DNA of 64,000 nucleotides, from the NCBI RefSeq assembly GCF_010994275.1, contig NZ_WMCD01000009.1, forward strand, positions 62,001 to 126,000, in the 5' to 3' direction. The notes beneath the pieces were generated by a model, which worked only from the letters and a program-made list of their open reading frames with translations, did not search any database and was not told the origin of the DNA. Below, piece after piece: positions 59,048 through 64,000 of the stretch. The translations under genes and the position numbers were made by a program. This stretch comes from Cyclobacterium jeungdonense. Its GTDB lineage: Bacteria > Bacteroidota > Bacteroidia > Cytophagales > Cyclobacteriaceae. Every line of letters starts with the position of its first letter. Position 1 is the stretch's first letter.

Positions 59048-60287
59048 TGGGCTGATTCAGGATGATGCCGTCGTTTTCGGCTTATTGATGGCTGTTTTAG
59101 GACTGGTTTTCTATACCTCCGCTAGTGATCATCCTATTTTTAAAGCCATTTATCGATTTGTGCCGGTGGTATTGTTATGCTACTTTATTCCGGCATTATT
59201 CAATACATTTGGACTGGTTTCTGGTGCCGATTCCGGGTTGTATTTTGTCGCGTCAAGGTATTTATTACCCACCTCTTTGGTTTTGCTGACCCTAAGTATT
59301 GATCTAAAGAGCATCATGAAATTGGGCCCAAAAGCTTTGATTATGTTTTTGACAGGAACCTTTGGAATTATTTTAGGCGGTCCTTTTTCTTTGGTGCTGG
59401 TTTCTACCCTATTTCCGGAGGTTTTGGGAGGAGTAGGAGGGGACGAAACCTGGAGAGGATTGGCTACGATTGCTGGCAGCTGGATTGGGGGCAGTGCCAA
59501 TCAAACTGCCATGCTGGAAGTGTTTGGTGCCAGTCCGATACTGTTCAGTCAAATGATAGCAGTAGATGTCATTGTTGCCAATCTTTGGATGGCTTTTCTA
59601 CTTTACTGGGCTGCGAAACCATCCCTTCCTGACAAGTTGCTGAAAGCGGACACATCCGCCATCACCCAACTCAAAGAAAAGGTCGAAAACTATCAAAACA
59701 GCATCCTTAAAATTCCACGGCTTTCGGACACCATGGCCATACTGGGCTTGGGCTTTACGATAACCGGTCTTTCTCATTTCCTCGGAGGAAACCTGGCCGC
59801 TTATATTGCTGAAAATCATCCCTCTCTCAAACAGTATTCCCTTGATTCCCCTTTTTTCTGGTTGGTAATCCTGGCAACTACCGGAGGATTGATGCTGTCT
59901 TTTACACGATGGAGAAAACTCGAAGGCGTGGGGGCCTCAAGAATGGGCAGTGTCTTGTTGTACGTACTGGTAGCCACCATTGGTTTACAAATGGACCTGC
60001 GTGCCGTACTGGATAATCCGCTTTTTTTCCTCATTGGGATCATTTGGATGGCTTTCCACATTTTTTTCATGTTGCTGGTCGCATTTTTGATTCGGGCACC
60101 ATTTTTCTATGTCGCTATAGGGTCTCAGGCAAATGTTGGAGGAGCAGCATCGGCTCCTATTGTTGCTTCTGCTTTCCACCCGGCACTGGCTCCGGTAGGT
60201 GTATTGCTTGCCGTATTGGGCTATGCATTGGGTACGTATGGGGCCTATATTTGTGGGCTGCTATTGCAATTTGTTTTTGGGAACTAA
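59037..60287 (+). CDS. DUF819-family membrane protein
   Basis: 416 residues with about 11 hydrophobic helices and inward-facing Gly/Pro-rich motifs (WIGGSANQTAMLEVFGA and GSQANVGGAASAPIVA), typical of DUF819 (Pfam PF05684). The repeated GSxAN and GGAAS motifs suggest a transporter with inverted repeat topology. Substrate unknown. The start lies within the end of the Nudix gene, indicating an operon. Confidence 0.9.
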   Translation: MGDNGLIQDDAVVFGLLMAVLGLVFYTSASDHPIFKAIYRFVPVVLLCYFIPALFNTFGLVSGADSGLYFVASRYLLPTSLVLLTLSIDLKSIMKLGPKALIMFLTGTFGIILGGPFSLVLVSTLFPEVLGGVGGDETWRGLATIAGSWIGGSANQTAMLEVFGASPILFSQMIAVDVIVANLWMAFLLYWAAKPSLPDKLLKADTSAITQLKEKVENYQNSILKIPRLSDTMAILGLGFTITGLSHFLGGNLAAYIAENHPSLKQYSLDSPFFWLVILATTGGLMLSFTRWRKLEGVGASRMGSVLLYVLVATIGLQMDLRAVLDNPLFFLIGIIWMAFHIFFMLLVAFLIRAPFFYVAIGSQANVGGAASAPIVASAFHPALAPVGVLLAVLGYALGTYGAYICGLLLQFVFGN

Positions 60288-60300
60288 TCATTGATAGCTT

Positions 60301-60391
60301 ATGAAATCGAGCATGACGCAAGCGACCCACGGAGGGATGATTATAAAGCATGCGAGATTCCATATGGCCGCTAAAAAACAATTATGATCAT
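60301..60391 (+). repeat. Leader repeat upstream of the 2Fe-2S protein gene
   Basis: 91-bp copy from ATGAAATCGAGCATGACG to CAATTATGATCAT, then ATGAAA of the next gene. Its own ATG opens 28 codons (MKSSMTQATHGG..., ending AAKKQL) and stops at TGA four bases before the gene's start. An inner ATG at 60350 is in frame with the gene and would add MRDSIWPLKNNYDH, almost the same extension as at aguB. It sits 13 bases after the DUF819 stop, so it would be inside the same transcript. Confidence 0.9.
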
Positions 60392-60634
60392 ATGAAAAAA
60401 CGAAGAAAGTTTATCTTTGTCTGTTTAGGGTCGGATTGCAAGTCAAACGGCGCCAAGACTTTTGTGGAAGCCATAAAAGAAACCATCAACGAAAAACATT
60501 TCCGCGGAAAATTCAAACTGGTAAAAACAAAATGTATGGATTGTTGTAAATCAGGCCCAGTGGTGGTTGTAAACGATCACCTCGTTAAAAATGGTGACCT
60601 GAACCAATTGGTAAAAGAATTAGAAATGGAATAA
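60392..60634 (+). CDS. Thioredoxin-like 2Fe-2S ferredoxin domain protein
   Basis: 80 residues of the short thioredoxin-fold (2Fe-2S) ferredoxin family. Cys11 and Cys16 (CLGSDC) and Cys48 and Cys51/52 (KCMDCC) are placed as in the family and are followed by the conserved SGPVVVV strand. Probably carries electrons in the cytoplasm. The start at 60392 (MKKRRK) is used because the upstream in-frame codons from 60350 belong to the leader repeat. Confidence 0.88.
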   Translation: MKKRRKFIFVCLGSDCKSNGAKTFVEAIKETINEKHFRGKFKLVKTKCMDCCKSGPVVVVNDHLVKNGDLNQLVKELEME

Positions 60635-60820
60635 TTAGTTAGGTTTTCTTTTTTAATTCCGTTTAGCTGAGTGAATTTCAACAATGCCTATATTATTAGG
60701 GTAGATTTATGATGAAATTGATTTTTGTTAGTAACTTAAGGGATTGATAGTAAGAAACTGAACCCGTGGTCTATCAGATTGATTTGCCTGCGGTTAAGAA
60801 TAAATTACCTAGTTTTTAAA

Positions 60821-63800
60821 ATGGAAAAAGGATTTGAGCAAAATCTATTTCAACGCTCCAAAAATGGAAGCGAATTATTTTTGGTTTTTGATGAAAATCA
60901 ACTTCTTTTAGCCGAAGGTGACTGGTCTCCTTATAAGGAGAAAGGAAGTGACTGGAAGGCCTATCTTTCGGGTTTTGATGGCTTGATCCCAGAAATTCAA
61001 ACCTATTTCGAAAGTGAGCAGGCAAGGGGACTTGGGTTTGAATATTTTTTTGAGGGGGAAGAAAATAAGCCGCATTTAAAATTAAAAATTACCGGAAAAC
61101 AAGCTGAAAGTTTGGGGAAAATCTGCATGCTTACTGGGCTTAGGGAAGAAAATACCCCAGACTTGATGAATGGGGTTGAAAGTGAACGATCGAACTCCAC
61201 CCAAGATGCGGAACAACAGCTCCACCGAAAGGTAGAATTTGAGCGGATGATCAATTGGGTATCCACCCGGTTTTTAAATGCTTCCGATGATGAATGGGAT
61301 CAGGTTTTTCTTAAGGCATTATCGATGATTGCCAACTCTCAGGGTGCCGAACGGGCTAATTTTTTTCTGGTGTATCAGGAAATAAAAGTGTTGGAATGTG
61401 TTTTTGAATGGGAAAAAGACACCGTTCATTCTTCAAAAAAAATAGAACAGTCGCTTTCCTTTTCAGGACAAGACAGTTTTATGGAAAAGTTGGCGGATTC
61501 CAGGTTTCGTTCCATAAATGATTTGCAACAGTTCCCAGACATACATCCTTTCGAGGCTATGATTGCCCAAAGGTTTGGAATTCGTGCCTTTATCCTCGTT
61601 CCCATTTTTGCAGAAAATAAGTTATTGGGCATTTACACCCTTAGCAGTTCTTCCATCCAAAAGCATTGGATTCAAAACCATCGGGATGAATACATTCTCA
61701 AGCAACTAGGAGATGTATTTGGGGCGGCGTTTATTAATCGATCTACCAAATCCAGACTTTTTAGAAAGGAAAAACTTCTTAGCTCTACGGAGATACTGGC
61801 CAAATCCGGTTCCTGGCGCTTTAATAATTCCGACCGAAAAATTTATTTTTCAAAGGGGATCAATCGGATCTTTGAAATGGATCCTGACACCGATGTCATG
61901 AGCATTCGTAATTTTTTGAACCTGATACGACTGAAAGATAAAGAAAGGGTAAAGTCAATGGTTCAAAAGGCCATTAGCCAGCGGAAATCGGTATCGGGTG
62001 AATTTATTTTTACTACAGTCACCGGTAAGGAAAAATTCATTGCCTATGGGGTTCAGGTTAATCAATTAACGCCTCAGGGGAATCTGGAAGTTTTCGGTTA
62101 TTGTAATGACATCACCGAGAAAAAGACGGTAGAGCGAAAACTTCTTTTTGAATCTCAAATTCTCGCTCAGGTCAACGAACCCATATACGTTACAGATCTG
62201 AACCTGAAAGTGATTTACATGAATCAGGCAGCAATTTTTGAAGGAGAACCTCAATCCAATGGACAGGGAAAAATCAGTGATTTTTTCAAAATCACCAATC
62301 CTCCATCCAAATCCTTTCAGGGACTGGTTCGGAAAGCGGATGATTTGGGAATTTGGGTGGAAGAAGTACTGATCCTGGATAATTCTGGTCATGTTCAGCC
62401 GTATGAGGTCTCAGTCAAACCCATTAAGAACATAGAAATTGAAAAGGTAGGGTATTCGTTTCTGATCCGGAACATCACCTCCAAAATTCAACGGGAAGAA
62501 ATGGCCAAAAAGGCAAAGCTAATCGTTGAAAATAGTCCTGCCATTTTATTTGAGGTGGCACCAAGTCAGGGCTTCAAACTTTCATTTATCACCGAAAACA
62601 TCAACCAGTTTGGCTACCAGGCGGAGCGACTGATAGAACAAGCTGCAAGTTTGTTGGATTTAATCCATCCGGAAGACCTTGGTGTTTTTGAAAAAGAATT
62701 GATCTACCCCGAAAAAACCCAGTATAACAGAGAATACCGATTGCTTTCGGCCGATGGCTCTTACCGCTGGGTAGAAGACAAAATACGACCCGTCTTTGAC
62801 CAGGATGGCAAGGTCTTGCTTTACGAAGGACTGCTGCACGATGTGACCGAAAGAAAAAATGATCGGTTGGAAATTGAAAAAATAAAGAATAGGTATCGGG
62901 TCTTGGCTTCAAATATCCCTCATACCAATGTTTTTCTCATAGACAGACATTTGAAGTACCTGGTGGCAGAAGGGTCGAATTTTAAATATTGGGGCTTTGA
63001 CAAGACCTATTTCGAAGGAAGAACCATTCAGGAAGTACATACTACCACGCTGCATGAAGTAGAGCCGTTGTTTAAGGATGCTTTGGAAAAAAAGAATACC
63101 GTAAGCAAAGTAATTCCCTACATGAACCGCTATTACGAGTTGACTGCTAAACCCATTTATTACGGGGAACAACTGGAATACTATCTGGGAATCGTGCGTG
63201 ATATCTCAGAGGAATACAAGGCAAAAAAAGAACTGAAAAAAAGCGAAATCAAATACCGAAATCTGGTGGAAGAGTCCACTGAGATTATTTTTTCCATTAC
63301 AGCTCAAATGGAATTGAGCTACGTTTCACCTAATATCAAACAATTCCTGGGATACGAAACCTATGAGTTCACTAGTGGAGATTTTACTGATTTTCTTCAT
63401 CCCGAGGATGCGCAGGTGTTTTTGGATGGGGAAAACAGTCCAATAAGCTATTTTCAGGAAAACCCTGAATTTGAATTTCGGCTACGTCATAAAAAAGGTC
63501 ATTTTAGGGTCTTCAGTTCTAGCGGAAAGGTGATCAAAGACGAAAAAGGAGAGGTCCGCTATTATACCGGGATTGCAAGAGACATTACCAAGCTCAAAGA
63601 AACCCAAAAGGAACTCTACAAAGCCAAGGAAAAAGCAGAATCTGCGCTCAATGCTAAAAGTCAATTTTTGTCGGTCATGAGTCACGAGATCCGGACCCCC
63701 ATGAATGCGGTAATTGGGCTTTCGCACCTGTTATTAGAAGACAATCCAAGGGAAGATCAATTGGAGAACCTCCAAACCCTGCAATTTTCCGCTGAAAATC

Positions 63801-64000
63801 TCCTGGGCCTGATCAATGATATTTTGGATTTCAATAAAATTGATTCAGGCAAACTAATCCTGGAGAAAGTACCTTTTGAGCCGAAAAACCTGATAAACAG
63901 GATCATCCATTCATACACGTACCAAATCCGGGACAAATCGCTGGAGATCATTTATGAGCCTGATTTTCAACTTCCCAAATTACTATTAGGTGATCCTGTC
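60821..64000 (+). CDS. GAF/multi-PAS sensor histidine kinase (partial, 5' end complete)
   Basis: The frame opens at ATG 60821 and remains open to the window edge (1060 codons). There is no transmembrane segment, so the protein is cytoplasmic. Layout: unassigned N-terminal region (1-135), a GAF domain (about 140-305), five PAS domains (about 320-435, 445-560, 565-680, 695-800 and 810-925), a coiled linker and a HisKA dimerisation domain with phospho-His955 in SHEIRTPMNAV, entering the ATPase domain at the edge. Signal unknown; a receiver domain may follow outside the window. Confidence 0.92.
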   Translation, partial: MEKGFEQNLFQRSKNGSELFLVFDENQLLLAEGDWSPYKEKGSDWKAYLSGFDGLIPEIQTYFESEQARGLGFEYFFEGEENKPHLKLKITGKQAESLGKICMLTGLREENTPDLMNGVESERSNSTQDAEQQLHRKVEFERMINWVSTRFLNASDDEWDQVFLKALSMIANSQGAERANFFLVYQEIKVLECVFEWEKDTVHSSKKIEQSLSFSGQDSFMEKLADSRFRSINDLQQFPDIHPFEAMIAQRFGIRAFILVPIFAENKLLGIYTLSSSSIQKHWIQNHRDEYILKQLGDVFGAAFINRSTKSRLFRKEKLLSSTEILAKSGSWRFNNSDRKIYFSKGINRIFEMDPDTDVMSIRNFLNLIRLKDKERVKSMVQKAISQRKSVSGEFIFTTVTGKEKFIAYGVQVNQLTPQGNLEVFGYCNDITEKKTVERKLLFESQILAQVNEPIYVTDLNLKVIYMNQAAIFEGEPQSNGQGKISDFFKITNPPSKSFQGLVRKADDLGIWVEEVLILDNSGHVQPYEVSVKPIKNIEIEKVGYSFLIRNITSKIQREEMAKKAKLIVENSPAILFEVAPSQGFKLSFITENINQFGYQAERLIEQAASLLDLIHPEDLGVFEKELIYPEKTQYNREYRLLSADGSYRWVEDKIRPVFDQDGKVLLYEGLLHDVTERKNDRLEIEKIKNRYRVLASNIPHTNVFLIDRHLKYLVAEGSNFKYWGFDKTYFEGRTIQEVHTTTLHEVEPLFKDALEKKNTVSKVIPYMNRYYELTAKPIYYGEQLEYYLGIVRDISEEYKAKKELKKSEIKYRNLVEESTEIIFSITAQMELSYVSPNIKQFLGYETYEFTSGDFTDFLHPEDAQVFLDGENSPISYFQENPEFEFRLRHKKGHFRVFSSSGKVIKDEKGEVRYYTGIARDITKLKETQKELYKAKEKAESALNAKSQFLSVMSHEIRTPMNAVIGLSHLLLEDNPREDQLENLQTLQFSAENLLGLINDILDFNKIDSGKLILEKVPFEPKNLINRIIHSYTYQIRDKSLEIIYEPDFQLPKLLLGDPV

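Noticed and set aside
60350..60391. N-terminal extension MRDSIWPLK... of the 2Fe-2S protein
   Set aside because: Same repeat-derived artefact; the conserved protein begins at 60392.
1..64000. CRISPR arrays, rRNA operons, prophage or conjugative modules
   Set aside because: I looked for regularly spaced direct repeats, rRNA signatures, integrases and phage or conjugation genes and found none.

Overview
The window reads as a chromosomal segment of a Bacteroidota bacterium, most likely a marine or soil member of the Cytophagales close to Cyclobacteriaceae (inference). The support is a PF14121-type putative porin, a menaquinone (men) cluster, LytTR-type and multi-PAS signalling proteins, lipoproteins with a Bacteroidota-style lipobox, a TTTG-N19-TAnnTTTG promoter in front of the SRP RNA, and the absence of strong Shine-Dalgarno sites. 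Most of the 64 kb is ordinary, densely packed housekeeping sequence. It carries the 3' end of a peptide transporter gene at the left edge and an unfinished sensor kinase gene at the right edge.

Layout. 0-10 kb: transporter end, a 48-residue membrane peptide, an acidic mini-protein, a CheY-like regulator, dCMP deaminase, murB, an AstE/AspA-type zinc hydrolase, a dienoyl-CoA reductase-like SDR, an FtsE-type ATPase, a transaldolase-like aldolase and the 4.5S/SRP RNA. 10-16.4 kb: a secreted Gfo/Idh/MocA oxidoreductase with a DUF1080 3-keto-glycoside hydrolase, a phospholipid acyltransferase, and the aguB-aguA pair that turns agmatine into putrescine. 16.4-19.5 kb: a small accessory island of decayed or mobile pieces (MNT antitoxin with truncated HepT, a MITE-like inverted repeat, an intact higBA pair, a group II intron tail, a frameshifted TIR-like gene). 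19.5-25.5 kb: a tripartite RND efflux operon. 26-32 kb: a sodium/solute symporter with myo-inositol oxygenase, then menI-menF-menD. 32-43.6 kb: Nif3 and a zinc-ribbon protein facing lpxK, porin, miaE, an ABC permease, GMC oxidoreductase and a GH3 protein. 43.6-44.6 kb: gene debris (LytTR regulator with two amber stops, TonB-receptor fragment). 44.7-64 kb: DUF2784, the RIC iron-sulfur repair protein, ribokinase, a Cys-rich four-helix protein, a beta-lactamase-like hydrolase, sulfurtransferase-HipA-like-DUF3037, dinB, gdhA, pabB, YceI, gamma carbonic anhydrase, aceK, Nudix, DUF819, a 2Fe-2S thioredoxin-like protein and the GAF/PAS histidine kinase.

The most unusual observation is a dispersed repeat of about 91-97 bp that sits immediately upstream of start codons. 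Five recognisable copies and two degenerate ones occur here (10.6, 14.2, 14.3, 18.6, 47.8, 48.8 and 60.3 kb). Four copies end exactly at the ATG of an intact gene whose first codons are ATGAAA, and each begins with its own ATGAAA, as if the element had entered the start codon and duplicated it. These four copies also hold an open frame of 28-29 codons ending 4-7 nt before the real start. One gene (aguB) has two elements in tandem. This looks like a mobile 5' leader or leader-peptide element; its function is unknown.
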